Shown in pieces: positions 1 through 8,974 of a stretch of DNA of 64,000 nt (its first letter is position 1; every line of letters starts with the position of its first letter). The stretch is from Tolypothrix sp. PCC 7910 (GTDB lineage: Bacteria > Cyanobacteriota > Cyanobacteriia > Cyanobacteriales > Nostocaceae), in NCBI RefSeq assembly GCF_011769525.1, contig NZ_CP050440.1, forward strand, positions 8,232,001 to 8,296,000, in the 5' to 3' direction. The notes under the pieces were generated by a model that was not told the DNA's origin, did no database searches, and was given only the letters and a program-made list of their open reading frames with translations. Made by a program: the position numbers and the translations under genes.

Positions 1-1125
1 GAAAAGCTCTACAGGATCGTAACCTGGCTTGCGGTGAATATCCACAGTTGTTGCGAAATCAGGCGCTTTTGCATCGTCCAGCCAGTAGTAATAGGTAAAC
101 CAAGCATCAGATTGTGCGATCGCAACTAACTCCCCAGAACGAGGATGATTAAGATGGTAAGCTTTTTTCCCTTCTTCATCCAATACCTGCGCTACCCCTG
201 CAGTTGACTCCAGCAAATCGCGCACTTTGGGAATATACGCCGGATCGTTAACATATACATGAGCTATCTGATGATCGGCAACAGCAAAAGCAATGCTAGC
301 ACCTGGATCTAGCAATTCGTGTCCTAACTCTTCTCTCACAGCAATTAAACCATGTTTCCTGAGTATACGGTTCAAATCTACTGCCTTACATACTGGCGTA
401 ATACCATATTCTGATAGAACAATTACTTGAGTATTTCTTGCTTGATAATAATTAATTAAATCACCACAAACAGCATCAATTTCTTGTAAATCTTTTTGGA
501 TTTGCTGTTTATCTTGACCGAATTTTTGTAAACAATAATCTAAATGGGGCAAATATATTAATGTTAATGTTGGGCTATAGCGTTCCTCAATCCACTTAGC
601 GGAATTAGCAATCCATTGACTAGAAATAATTGAAGTATTTGGCCCCCAAAAATTAAACAGAGGAAACTGACCTAAATCTGATTGAATTTCTCCACGGATA
701 TCGGCAGGATATGTATAAATATCAGGTAACTTTCTGCCATCTGCGGGATACATTGGGCGCGGAGTAATCGCATAATCTACAGCAGAATACATATTGTACC
801 ACCAAAAAAGGTTGGCACAAGTAAAATCGGGGTCAATAGATTTAGCAATTTCCCAAATTTTCGGAGACTGTACTAATTTATTAGACTGTCGCCAAAATTT
901 AATTTCACAATCATCGCGGAAATACCAACCATTAGCAACAATGCCATGTTCATCAGGTAATTTTCCTGTTAAATAAGTAGCTTGAACAGAGCAAGTTACA
1001 GCAGGTAATACTGGCATAATTGGTACTACTTGACCTTTAGCAGCCCAAGCAGATAAAAATGGCGTTTTTTCTCCTAGTAAACTAGGTGTTAAGCCGACAA
1101 CATTGAGAACAACTGTTTTCTGCAT
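1..1125 (-). CDS. eboF: EboF-type nucleotide pyrophosphatase/alkaline phosphatase family protein (3' part outside window)
   Basis: The frame is open from an ATG at 1123-1125 to the window edge: 375 codons without a stop, so the C-terminus is missing. The translation begins MQKTVVLNVVGLTPSLLG and contains blocks typical of type I phosphodiesterase/nucleotide pyrophosphatase proteins (PVLPAVTCSVQATYLTGKLP, then DEHGIVANGWYFRD, and later VLSEYGITPV). These enzymes are two-metal hydrolases of the alkaline phosphatase superfamily; the VTCSVQ region supplies the nucleophile. The start lies 15 bp downstream of the eboE stop, so it is the last visible gene of the minus-strand ebo operon. In ebo clusters this is the EboF position. 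The substrate in this pathway is not known to me. Confidence 0.85.
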   Translation of the reverse strand, partial: MQKTVVLNVVGLTPSLLGEKTPFLSAWAAKGQVVPIMPVLPAVTCSVQATYLTGKLPDEHGIVANGWYFRDDCEIKFWRQSNKLVQSPKIWEIAKSIDPDFTCANLFWWYNMYSAVDYAITPRPMYPADGRKLPDIYTYPADIRGEIQSDLGQFPLFNFWGPNTSIISSQWIANSAKWIEERYSPTLTLIYLPHLDYCLQKFGQDKQQIQKDLQEIDAVCGDLINYYQARNTQVIVLSEYGITPVCKAVDLNRILRKHGLIAVREELGHELLDPGASIAFAVADHQIAHVYVNDPAYIPKVRDLLESTAGVAQVLDEEGKKAYHLNHPRSGELVAIAQSDAWFTYYYWLDDAKAPDFATTVDIHRKPGYDPVELF

Positions 1126-1140
1126 AAATATAATATCCTC

Positions 1141-2367
1141 TTAATTACCAGAGAAATTTTTTAATACCCACTCATATTCTCGCTGAATAGATGTGAGCAA
1201 ATCTATTTTCATTTCTGATGGCAATACATCCCATGTATAAGTCTCAATTTCTATATGTTGACAAGCATGATTTTGCTGCAGCAAATGTAAAATTGTCACA
1301 ATATCATCTTGTGTAGACTGCAAGATTTGATAATCACGAATGAAAATTGGCACATGAAAGTGAGTTCGCCATTCTTCAGCTAGAGATTGTGTTAATTGCG
1401 GTAAAGCCGTAATTAAATCAGGATAATGATATAGCGTTCCATCAGCACGCCGTTCTATGACTTGATGCAAATAAGTCGATTCAGCAAAAGGTTGTAAGCG
1501 CTCAACTATTAAATTACGTTGCTCAAATTCAGATGGTATCTTTACTTGAATTGCTGCACTAATTTGCATCTTGCCAATTTTAATTCCTGCTGCTGCCAAG
1601 CGTGTAAATACAGACTCAGGTTGCTCATATTCAACTGAAAAATGGCAAGTATCATAGCAAATTCTTACATGGTCTAGCAATTTACTTTCCGCTAAACTAT
1701 GCTCAATATCTAATTGTTCAGCTAAATAATTACCAGCTATAGGCAATAACCAATTTTGATAAAATTCAATTACTTCTGAGGTATTTTCAATTAAGCCATC
1801 AGGTTCAGGTTCTAAATCAATATGTAACAACTTACCTGTAGCTTGCTGAATCCGCATCATTTCGGCAACAACTGCTGCAATATTTAAACAGCTAGTCTTG
1901 AAAACTATCTCCTTTTTTTCTTCCTTGTCTAACCACCAAGGTTTATATGATAAAGGTAATGTAGAAATTCCCCCATCTAAACCATCAGGTAATAGAGCAG
2001 CTAAAATTTTTGTCAAATTTAATGTATATTCTACTCGTTCATGATTTGACCAATCTGGTGCATAAACTTGGTCTTTCACAACTTGGCGATGAAACCCCCC
2101 ATAAGGAAAACCATTTAAAGTGAAAACATATAAATCTTGTTGTGTTAGCCAAGCTTGAAACTGAGCTAAATTTTCACCTTCTAAAAGTTCTTTTGCGGCT
2201 GTATCTGCTAACCGTAAACCAATGCCAAAAGCTGCTTCAGGCGATAAACGAGATTTGAGTTCAGGAATATATTTTTTTAAATTGGCGAAAACTTCTTCCC
2301 AACTTTCACCAGGATGGATATTTGAGCAATAAGTTAGGTGAAAGTTGCTATTAGCGGCAATTTTCAT
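1141..2367 (-). CDS. eboE: EboE, metabolite traffic protein, TIM-barrel sugar-phosphate-isomerase-like
   Basis: This is a 408-aa protein starting MKIAANSNFHLTYCSNIHPGE. The HLTYCSNIHPGE opening, the LHIDLEPEPDGLIENTSEVI block and the VRICYDTCHFSVEYE block are characteristic of the EboE family, which resembles xylose-isomerase-like TIM barrels; the Glu, Asp and His residues in those blocks would be metal ligands. It lies between eboC and eboF in the minus-strand ebo cluster. Genetic work in Nostoc punctiforme links the ebo genes to movement of the scytonemin monomer precursor to the periplasm; the reaction catalysed by EboE is not established. The 22 bp around its start codon are duplicated 124 bp upstream (2483-2504), outside any gene. 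Confidence 0.88.
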   Translation of the reverse strand: MKIAANSNFHLTYCSNIHPGESWEEVFANLKKYIPELKSRLSPEAAFGIGLRLADTAAKELLEGENLAQFQAWLTQQDLYVFTLNGFPYGGFHRQVVKDQVYAPDWSNHERVEYTLNLTKILAALLPDGLDGGISTLPLSYKPWWLDKEEKKEIVFKTSCLNIAAVVAEMMRIQQATGKLLHIDLEPEPDGLIENTSEVIEFYQNWLLPIAGNYLAEQLDIEHSLAESKLLDHVRICYDTCHFSVEYEQPESVFTRLAAAGIKIGKMQISAAIQVKIPSEFEQRNLIVERLQPFAESTYLHQVIERRADGTLYHYPDLITALPQLTQSLAEEWRTHFHVPIFIRDYQILQSTQDDIVTILHLLQQNHACQHIEIETYTWDVLPSEMKIDLLTSIQREYEWVLKNFSGN

Positions 2368-2410
2368 AAGATAAATACCTGATTTTTTAAGTGTAAATTT
2401 TGTTTCTATG

Positions 2411-2616
2411 GTGTGTTATGCCCTTGCATCGTTAATCTGGTTGTGGTGCGTTGCGCTACGCGACAACACACCCTACACCTGGAATTTTCATAAGATAAAT
2501 ACCTTTATTTTTATGTAAAAATAGTTTTTCCGTAGGGTGTGTTACGCCGTAGGCTAACGCACCTTGCATTTTTAATCTGGTTGCGGTGCGTTGCGCTTCG
2601 CGACAACACACCCTAC
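2411..2616. repeat. Two copies of a cyanobacterial palindromic repeat between eboC and eboE
   Basis: Two related copies lie at 2411-2476 and 2532-2616. Both contain a ttaatctggttg core followed by ggtgcgttgcgct, cgcgacaaca and caccctac. The flanking gtagggtgtgtt is the inverse of aacacaccctac, so each copy can fold on itself. Relatives occur at 19235-19266 and 21283-21315. Between the two copies, 22 bp identical to the eboE start region (aattttcataagataaatac + ct) is repeated, so the insertion history involved a local duplication. Confidence 0.8.
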
Positions 2617-2628
2617 ATTCCTGCAACT

Positions 2629-3564
2629 TCAAGTAACAGCAAACATTTTGGCGAATGACATAGAAATTGGTAGCAAAATTAGTACTAATAAACCGTAAGC
2701 TAAACCAGTAAAACCAGCTGCAATGGTTGCATCTAAGATAATTAAAGACAACACACCAACTTTCACAGCATTGCGGATTTTTTCTGGGACAGGCTCACGC
2801 GCAGCTTGGATAAAATTCGGTAATACTCGCACTGCTAATAAAGCTGCAAATGGTAACGCTGCAATTACTGTATATTCTGCGAAAAATCCTAAACTTAAAA
2901 CTGCTGTCAATACTATTGCAATTAAAATCAACGCTATTACTCCCGTAATTCTTTTACCACCGTGAACTTCTCCTTGACTAATTGCGGTGATAGCCGCAAT
3001 GTAAAGTACAGGAATGAGCGCTAAATACCAGCGTTCCCCAACCATAGCAGGTAAAGCGCTGACACCCAATAACAAGTTACCACCACGGCACACACCCATA
3101 TTCAACGGGCCAAAGAAAGGATGATGCTTCCCTAGCGAGTCATACAATAGCGCTGCAAAAGTAATGAAAATGGCAATGGTGACACTCAACGAACAGACTT
3201 GAGCAGCTGCAAAAATTGCGATCGCAAATAATATCATCCCCAATAAAGCCGCATTATCGCGAGACACTCGACCGCTAGGAATTGGCCTTGATGGGCGTTC
3301 TTGCTGATCTAATTCAGCATCATAAACATCGTTAAAAACGATACCACCGCCATATAATCCAGTGGTAGCCAGTAACAACCAAGCTAAGGGAATTAAACCA
3401 TCAGCCGTTGCTTCTCCATTAATTAATTGAGTAAAAATTACCCCACAACCAGAGGCCGCAAAACCAACTAAAATATCAGCCCAAGCAGTCACAATATTAG
3501 CCGGGCGCATCAACTCTAAATACCCGCGCCATTTTGGTAAATTCAAACTTGTAACAATATTCAC
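2629..3564 (-). CDS. eboC: EboC, UbiA-like polyprenyltransferase family membrane protein
   Basis: This is a 311-aa protein with about nine hydrophobic segments. It has the UbiA signature NDVYDAELD at residues 78-86 followed by QQERPSRPIPSG, and a second conserved YDSLGK segment near residue 141. UbiA proteins use the Asp residues to bind prenyl diphosphate through magnesium and transfer the prenyl group inside the membrane. In the ebo cluster this is EboC. The gene is upstream of eboE on the same strand, but about 260 bp of repeat DNA separates them, so co-transcription depends on read-through of that repeat. The prenyl acceptor is unknown. Confidence 0.88.
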   Translation of the reverse strand: MNIVTSLNLPKWRGYLELMRPANIVTAWADILVGFAASGCGVIFTQLINGEATADGLIPLAWLLLATTGLYGGGIVFNDVYDAELDQQERPSRPIPSGRVSRDNAALLGMILFAIAIFAAAQVCSLSVTIAIFITFAALLYDSLGKHHPFFGPLNMGVCRGGNLLLGVSALPAMVGERWYLALIPVLYIAAITAISQGEVHGGKRITGVIALILIAIVLTAVLSLGFFAEYTVIAALPFAALLAVRVLPNFIQAAREPVPEKIRNAVKVGVLSLIILDATIAAGFTGLAYGLLVLILLPISMSFAKMFAVT

Positions 3565-3600
3565 TTGTGTGTCCTTAATTATTTAGTGTTTGTCGTTAGG

Positions 3601-3732
3601 TAATTGGTAATTGGTAATTGGGTGTTTGGTGTTTGGTGTTTGGTGTTTGTTATTTCTCCCTCATCCCCAATCCCCATTACCCCTTATCCCCAGAGGGGGC
3701 CCCGAGTTCCCCAGTCCCCAGTCCCCAGTCCC
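3601..3732. repeat. Heptameric short tandem repeats between eboB and eboC
   Basis: Three taattgg units (3601-3621) are followed by four tgtttgg units (about 3623-3650) and a ccccagt run (about 3709-3732). Such seven-base arrays are typical of intergenic DNA in heterocystous cyanobacteria. They fill most of the gap between two operon genes. Confidence 0.8.
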
Positions 3733-4640
3733 TACTCAATCAACACATAATCTGCAACAGACTTAATCCCCGGTTCTTGTCCCCGCAATACTGAGTTACC
3801 GTTGAACATTTGACGCTGGTCGGCAGATGGCGCATCTAGCCAGTCTGAAGCTTTCATTTGTCCTGTTTGACCATAAGCTGCTAGGGCGTTTTCGTAGCAA
3901 ACAGCTTGTACGTGTTTCTCCGGTATCCCTGTGTCTAACATTAATTGTGCTGTTTTCGGAACCGCTAAGGGGTCACTCACTCCCCAATCAGCGCTACTAT
4001 CTACAATGATGCGATCGCTTCCATATTGACGAACAATGTCTGCCATCCTAGCGTTACCCATCTTGGTTTTCGGGTAAATTGTGAAAGCTGCCCAAAAACC
4101 TCGGTTTAAAACTTCTTCAACGGTTTCTTCGTTGTTGTGGTCAATAATTACTTGTGATGGATCTAGTCCATATTCAATGCAACGATCCATACTGCGGCTA
4201 GCCCCTGCTTTTTTATTACGATGAGGGGTATGAATCATTACCAGCATATCAAGTTCTTTGGCTAGCGCTAATTGTTCGCAAAAGTATTTATCTTCTGCTT
4301 CTGTCATGTCGTCATAGCCAATTTCCCCAATCGCCACTACACCTTCTTTACAAGCAAACAATGGTAGCAATTCCATCACTTCTGCTGCTAAGGCTTCGTT
4401 ATTAGCTTCTTTAGGGTTGAGGCCGATAGTACAGTAATGTTGAATACCAAATTGACTGGCGCGAAAGTGTTCCCACCCAACCAAGCTACTAAAGTAATCT
4501 TTAAAGGAACCAGCAGTTGTGCGGGGTTGTCCTAACCAGAAAGATGGCTCAATCACTGCAACAATACCATGTTCCCGCATGATCAGGTAATCATAGGTGG
4601 TACGGGAACACATATGAATGTGAGGATCGATAAACATCAT
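3732..4640 (-). CDS. eboB: EboB, TatD family metal-dependent hydrolase
   Basis: This is a 302-aa TIM-barrel hydrolase. The HxH metal motif is visible as DPHIHM at residues 5-10. Further blocks of the TatD/amidohydrolase fold follow: IGEIGYDD (Glu bridging metals), MIHTPHRNKK (His), VIIDHNNEETV (His) and IIVDSSADWG (Asp). TatD proteins are usually nucleases or hydrolases, but the ebo homologue has no assigned substrate. It lies 51 bp downstream of eboA on the same strand. I take the first of two adjacent ATG codons as the start; the second is equally possible. Confidence 0.87.
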   Translation of the reverse strand: MMFIDPHIHMCSRTTYDYLIMREHGIVAVIEPSFWLGQPRTTAGSFKDYFSSLVGWEHFRASQFGIQHYCTIGLNPKEANNEALAAEVMELLPLFACKEGVVAIGEIGYDDMTEAEDKYFCEQLALAKELDMLVMIHTPHRNKKAGASRSMDRCIEYGLDPSQVIIDHNNEETVEEVLNRGFWAAFTIYPKTKMGNARMADIVRQYGSDRIIVDSSADWGVSDPLAVPKTAQLMLDTGIPEKHVQAVCYENALAAYGQTGQMKASDWLDAPSADQRQMFNGNSVLRGQEPGIKSVADYVLIE

Positions 4641-4691
4641 AAATAATTCAAAATTCCTAATTCAAAATGAATAACGTAGTATTATTAATTT

Positions 4692-5573
4692 TTATTTGCA
4701 GACTGCGACGCGATCGCGGCTAAAATTACTCCAAGTCAATTCGCCTTCGGCAATGGCTGACTGCAAGTCTGGATAAAGAGATAGTAGTGCTTGCGCTTCT
4801 AATAAAGGGGATTGCGAACAAGCTAAGGCTGCTGCTTGTTTTTCGGCAATGCTGCCCTCTGCCAATACTTTGGCTAAATCTGCAATGATTGCATTATCGG
4901 CAAATTTTCCTACTGGTCGCCACAATTCTGGTGATACTGGACGTTTAGCAGCCCAACGTTCATGGGCATAGTTTACCAACATCCTTGCTAATTCAGAGTT
5001 AGCACGTTGGTCTAGTCCCCAAATTTGATGCAAAGGACTACCTACAAATAAAGCCTTCAGCACCATCTGATTCCAAGCAATATTATCTAAATAATTTGCT
5101 GGATAGGGGTTGTTGAGTGCGATCGCACAGAATACATTAGTCATGTTACTGCGAATACCTTCAGCAGCACGTTGGCGATGTAACTCTGGGTGCGGCAGTA
5201 AAGGTAGACTTTGATACAGTGCAATCAACTCCCCCATATCCGCAACACTGAAAACTTTATCAAGCGATCGCAGATAATCCTCAGTGCGATCGTGGGGTAA
5301 AGCTAGCACTAATATTGTCCGACCAGCTTGATCCACAGTCCAATTACCAGGAGACCAACCAGGGACTAAGTCATTAGCTGCTGCTAAGTCTTGGGATGTC
5401 AGTTGTAAATTATTTTTACCGAGATAACGCGGTACAGCACTAAAAGAAGTATAAAATATCCTCTCAGGCGCGCCATTAGCAATCTGGCTTTGCTTTTGTT
5501 CCAACCAAGCCAGTGCTTCCTGGGACACAAACTGTATTAGCCAATGATGTAACAACTGGTTGACGCTACTCAT
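4692..5573 (-). CDS. eboA: EboA domain-containing protein
   Basis: This is a 293-aa soluble, helix-rich protein without signal peptide or membrane segment. The opening NQLLHHWLIQFVSQEALAWL, the FYTSFSAVPRYLGKNNL block and the central LFVGSPLHQIWGLDQRANSE-like region match the EboA family as I know it. It is the first gene of the minus-strand ebo operon, transcribed away from eboD. The molecular activity of EboA is unknown; the family is defined by its membership of ebo clusters. Confidence 0.8.
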   Translation of the reverse strand: MSSVNQLLHHWLIQFVSQEALAWLEQKQSQIANGAPERIFYTSFSAVPRYLGKNNLQLTSQDLAAANDLVPGWSPGNWTVDQAGRTILVLALPHDRTEDYLRSLDKVFSVADMGELIALYQSLPLLPHPELHRQRAAEGIRSNMTNVFCAIALNNPYPANYLDNIAWNQMVLKALFVGSPLHQIWGLDQRANSELARMLVNYAHERWAAKRPVSPELWRPVGKFADNAIIADLAKVLAEGSIAEKQAAALACSQSPLLEAQALLSLYPDLQSAIAEGELTWSNFSRDRVAVCK

Positions 5574-6101
5574 AATTAATACACAATAATTCCTGAAGTT
5601 TTTTCTATGACAAACTAAATTTTCAACTTTTTCCTACGTAAAGATATTTATTAAGTCACTTGTAATAATCTCAATAAGATTTTTTCTACTATAAGAAAAT
5701 TACTGAGATGTATAAAAAAATTCATATCCAACTTTACTAAATCTATAAAATTCCGGATGATTTAAATAAGATAATGTAAAGATAGGGTTATCAAGTGCTG
5801 AATTATAAAGGCAAATTATATAGAATAAGTCTACTCTGAAATTTAATAATCCTTCTTAAGACGCACCTTTGAATAAAGGTTAAATCCTAAAGAAAATTGC
5901 AGCCGGAATGTGAATTTTGCATACATTTACTAGGAAATTTAGCTAATTAAACTCACTTACTTAGTGAGAATCTATCTTCTATCAAGCATTTCAGTATTTC
6001 AATACTGAAATGCCTTCTTAATGATGGATTCAGGGCAATTCCTAGCTACTTAAAAAATCCCAACTTGGGATAGTAATACTTAAAAAATTTCTTCACTAAA
6101 A
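5574..6101. promoter_or_regulatory. Divergent intergenic region between eboA and eboD with a perfect 13-bp inverted repeat
   Basis: This AT-rich stretch of 528 bp has no convincing gene and should hold the outward promoters of the eboA operon and eboD. The clearest structure is gcatttcagtatt (5986-5998), a two-base loop, and its exact reverse complement at 6001-6013, about 90 bp before the eboD start. It could be an operator or a transcript hairpin. I see no clear NtcA site. Confidence 0.5.
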
Positions 6102-7307
6102 ATGCTCATTACACACAAGCCATCTACTAGCCTGCAACCAATTCAGCAATCTGTCTGTGTCAACTTTAACTATGATGTTTACTTTACCAATGGGTTGTTT
6201 CAATTAGACAATCCTTTACTAGCGCAAGTGATTGCCGCAGATGGAGAAATAACAGCAAAAAAAGTTTTAGTAATAGTAGATGGAGGGCTGTTAAAACATC
6301 AGCATGGACTATTAAAACAAATATCAGTTTATGCAGATTTTTATTCAGATGTCATCAACTTAAGTGATGCGCCAATCATCATTCCTGGTGGAGAAATAGT
6401 TAAAAACGAGCCAAGATTTGTAGAACAAATTCATCAGATGATCGATGCTGCAGGATTATGCCGCCACTCTTACGTATTAGCCATTGGGGGTGGAGCATTA
6501 TTAGACATGGTAGGATACGCAGCAGCAACAGCGCACCGAGGAATTCGGTTAATACGGGTGCCAACCACAGTGTTAGCGCAAAACGATTCCGGTATAGGGG
6601 TAAAGAATGGCATCAATGCATACGGCAAGAAAAACTTCCTCGGTACATTCATGCCACCTTATGCAGTATTGAACGACTTTGATTTTCTCACCAGTTTGAG
6701 CGATCGCGATTGGCGATCGGGCATTGCAGAAGCCGTCAAGGTAGCATTGATCAAAGATGCAGATTTCTTTGAATTCATTATGAAATCTGCTGATAAATTA
6801 GCGGCTCGTGATACGAGAGCTATGGAACAGCTAATTTATCGTTGTGCTCAATTGCATTTAGCACATATTGCCAATAGCGGTGACCCCTTTGAAAAAGGTT
6901 CATCCCGTCCCTTAGATTTTGGACATTGGGCGGCGCATAAATTGGAAGACATCACAAACTATAAATTACGCCACGGTGAAGCTGTTGCGATTGGTATAGC
7001 CTTAGATACCACATATTCCTATTTAACAGGGCTACTACCACAATCAGAATGGCAAAAGATTTTAGGCACACTTGAAACATTAGGCTTCACCTTGTACCTA
7101 TCTGCATTAAGAGAACAATTACATCAGCCAGAGCATCCCCATTATCTATTTAGAGGACTGAGCGAGTTCCGCGAACACTTAGGTGGCAAATTAACAATTA
7201 TCCTTCTTCAAGGAATTGGGCAGAAAATAGAAGTTAATCAGGTAGATATATCTGTTTATAAACAAGCTATATCCATGCTGCAAGATTGGGAACTATCACA
7301 CCCTTGA
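6102..7307 (+). CDS. eboD: EboD-like 3-dehydroquinate synthase family protein (sugar-phosphate cyclase)
   Basis: This is a 401-aa protein of the dehydroquinate synthase/sugar-phosphate cyclase superfamily. The NAD-binding GGGALLDMVGYAAAT block lies at residues 129-143, followed by RVPTTVLAQNDSGIGVKNGI. Candidate zinc ligands are Glu210 in SGIAEAVK, His275 in LDFGHWAAHKLE and His291 in RHGEAVAIG. It differs enough from primary-metabolism AroB (GALLDM for GVVGDL; NDSGIGVKNG for VDASVGGKTG) to suggest a specialised cyclase. It is the only ebo gene on the plus strand here, divergent from eboA, so it probably has its own promoter. I infer the EboD name from context and family. Confidence 0.85.
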   Translation: MLITHKPSTSLQPIQQSVCVNFNYDVYFTNGLFQLDNPLLAQVIAADGEITAKKVLVIVDGGLLKHQHGLLKQISVYADFYSDVINLSDAPIIIPGGEIVKNEPRFVEQIHQMIDAAGLCRHSYVLAIGGGALLDMVGYAAATAHRGIRLIRVPTTVLAQNDSGIGVKNGINAYGKKNFLGTFMPPYAVLNDFDFLTSLSDRDWRSGIAEAVKVALIKDADFFEFIMKSADKLAARDTRAMEQLIYRCAQLHLAHIANSGDPFEKGSSRPLDFGHWAAHKLEDITNYKLRHGEAVAIGIALDTTYSYLTGLLPQSEWQKILGTLETLGFTLYLSALREQLHQPEHPHYLFRGLSEFREHLGGKLTIILLQGIGQKIEVNQVDISVYKQAISMLQDWELSHP

Positions 7308-7322
7308 ACAGTACAAATAATT

Positions 7323-7350
7323 GTACGGGCACGGCAGTGCCCGTGCCACT
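7323..7350. repeat. Short palindromic repeat after eboD
   Basis: gggcac (7327-7332) and gtgccc (7337-7342) form a GC-rich hairpin 15 bp after the eboD stop. There is no T-run, so it is a weak terminator candidate. A related gggcaaggcagtgccc sequence occurs at 48901-48917, which suggests a dispersed repeat. Confidence 0.45.
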
Positions 7351-7419
7351 ACCCGCGTAGCTCATTTACCTGAAATACGCTGTAAGTTTTCAGCAGTAGC
7401 TAAAGGCGCTGCGTTTCCA

Positions 7420-8553
7420 CTAATTACGCTCTGGTTTTAAGAGGCGGAACCAGAAGCGAGAACCACCTTCAGGAAGAGGTAAATAACCTATTTTCCCTCC
7501 CCAACGTTCAACTGTAATGCGACAAAAATAAAGTCCTAGTCCAGATCTACCCGATCTAGTTTTACCTTGAGAGAATTTTTGAAATAACGTTGGTACAAGC
7601 TGTGGCTCTACGCCTGTACCCCTGTCATCCACTGTCACTAAAACCGATTCTGCATCTTGTTTTAAGCCAATTTCCACAATAGATTCTGGTGGGCTATGGC
7701 GGAATGCATTTTCTACCAAATTAGAAATTACCCGATCCAAACGCGAGCGATCGCCTACTACTCTCCAGTCAGCTGTGAAGTCAATATTGCTGGCTATTTG
7801 TAATTGCATATCATTGAGGGTAAAGGTCGGACTTAAGACCTTGATTACCTCTTGTATAGAAGCGAGAACATTGGGTGCTTGTTCGGGATCGAGTGTGAAA
7901 GCTTCTAGGGATTGCATCTCAGCCGAGAATGCATTTAATATTTCCCGAATCAGCATTTCTTGCTTAACAGTTTGCTGTCTACCAACTTCTAAATGTTCTT
8001 TTCCTTTAGGTGTTAAGTTCTCAAATTCTAGCAGAGCCAGACAACAATTAATACTACTTAGCTGTCCTGCTATATCATGGATAATACAGTGAATCAATAC
8101 TTCTTTTTTCTGATTATCTTTTAATAATTGTTGATAAACTAATTGATTTTCTCTAGCTTTTTGAATAATAGATTGTTTTTCGTAAAAAGAATTATCTAGT
8201 AATTCGATTAATAAAATTTTTCGGTTATTTAAGCAAATAGCCGAGGCTTCAAAATGATATTCTTTCCCAGATAGGGCGCGGTCTGTCCAGAAACCCGAAG
8301 TTAGCTTTGTTGTGCTATTATTTTGCCAAAATTCTTCAGCATCAATCAAAAAGTTTTCTAAAAAAGGAAACTGTTCTTCTGGTATTAAGACTTCCATCCC
8401 TGATGTAATTCTGGGATGGCAAAAATGCCTTAACCAATTTGGTACTGTTCCAGTAACTTTAAATGAACCGACATTAATTCGCTCTAACACTAAAATATTT
8501 AAGGCTGCAAATAGGTCTGCTGTGATAGAGTCATTCATAATTTCATGCCGCAA
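7420..8553 (-). CDS. Sensor histidine kinase with N-terminal PAS-like domain
   Basis: This is a 377-aa soluble histidine kinase. Residues about 15-120 form a PAS-like sensory domain and 121-155 a linker helix. The phospho-acceptor is probably His159 in IIHDIAGQL. The ATPase domain has the N-box NLVENAFRHS (Asn282), G1 DDRGTG (309-314), F-box LFQKFS and G2 RSGLGLYF. No transmembrane segment is present, so it should act in the cytoplasm. It is the last gene of a five-gene minus-strand operon, 19 bp after the small PAS-like gene. Its sensory domain resembles that small protein: both have a conserved FLxxFL/FLPR segment followed by a strand ending in ILLIEL or ILMLDA. No response regulator is adjacent. 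Confidence 0.85.
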   Translation of the reverse strand: MRHEIMNDSITADLFAALNILVLERINVGSFKVTGTVPNWLRHFCHPRITSGMEVLIPEEQFPFLENFLIDAEEFWQNNSTTKLTSGFWTDRALSGKEYHFEASAICLNNRKILLIELLDNSFYEKQSIIQKARENQLVYQQLLKDNQKKEVLIHCIIHDIAGQLSSINCCLALLEFENLTPKGKEHLEVGRQQTVKQEMLIREILNAFSAEMQSLEAFTLDPEQAPNVLASIQEVIKVLSPTFTLNDMQLQIASNIDFTADWRVVGDRSRLDRVISNLVENAFRHSPPESIVEIGLKQDAESVLVTVDDRGTGVEPQLVPTLFQKFSQGKTRSGRSGLGLYFCRITVERWGGKIGYLPLPEGGSRFWFRLLKPERN

Positions 8554-8572
8554 TACATTAATTTATGGTCGA

Positions 8573-8974
8573 TTATTGCTTAAAAATTTTTCTTAATTTC
8601 TCTTGCAACAAACTAAATTCATTTGCTTGTTGTTGAGTAAGTAATTTATGACTTTCATCGCGAGTAGCATCTAACATTAATATCCAGTCACCTTCCTCAG
8701 AGGGAAAGAGATGGACATCTGCACATATCCCGTATTCAGTTTTCATTCGGGGGAGAAATAGGGGAAAATCATCTAATGGCAATAGTCCTTCCAGAAAAAA
8801 AACCTGTTCTGTAATATGCTCACCTGCTTGTAGGTTACTAACTCCATATGCTGCCAATTTCCCCCCCCACGCAGACAAGCAACCATCTTTTTTAACTAAT
8901 AGATAAGCAAGAGAGAGTTCTTCCACGATAAAAGTCAGAAGATAAGCAATCACAGGTGTGGGGATATCTAACAT
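8573..8974 (-). CDS. Small PAS-like protein of the GTPase/kinase operon
   Basis: This 133-aa protein has no recognised family name. It starts with a hydrophobic helix (residues 8-25), then AYLLVKKDGCLSAWGGKLAAYG, LQAGEHITEQ, DDFPLFLPRM and GDWILMLDATRDE, and ends in a charged helix. The strand/helix order and the WILMLDAT end strand look like a stand-alone PAS domain with a C-terminal coil, as in the sensory part of the next gene. The ATG directly abuts the TAA of the GTPase gene, so translation is probably coupled. It may pass the state of the GTPase to the kinase; this is inference. Confidence 0.7.
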   Translation of the reverse strand: MLDIPTPVIAYLLTFIVEELSLAYLLVKKDGCLSAWGGKLAAYGVSNLQAGEHITEQVFFLEGLLPLDDFPLFLPRMKTEYGICADVHLFPSEEGDWILMLDATRDESHKLLTQQQANEFSLLQEKLRKIFKQ

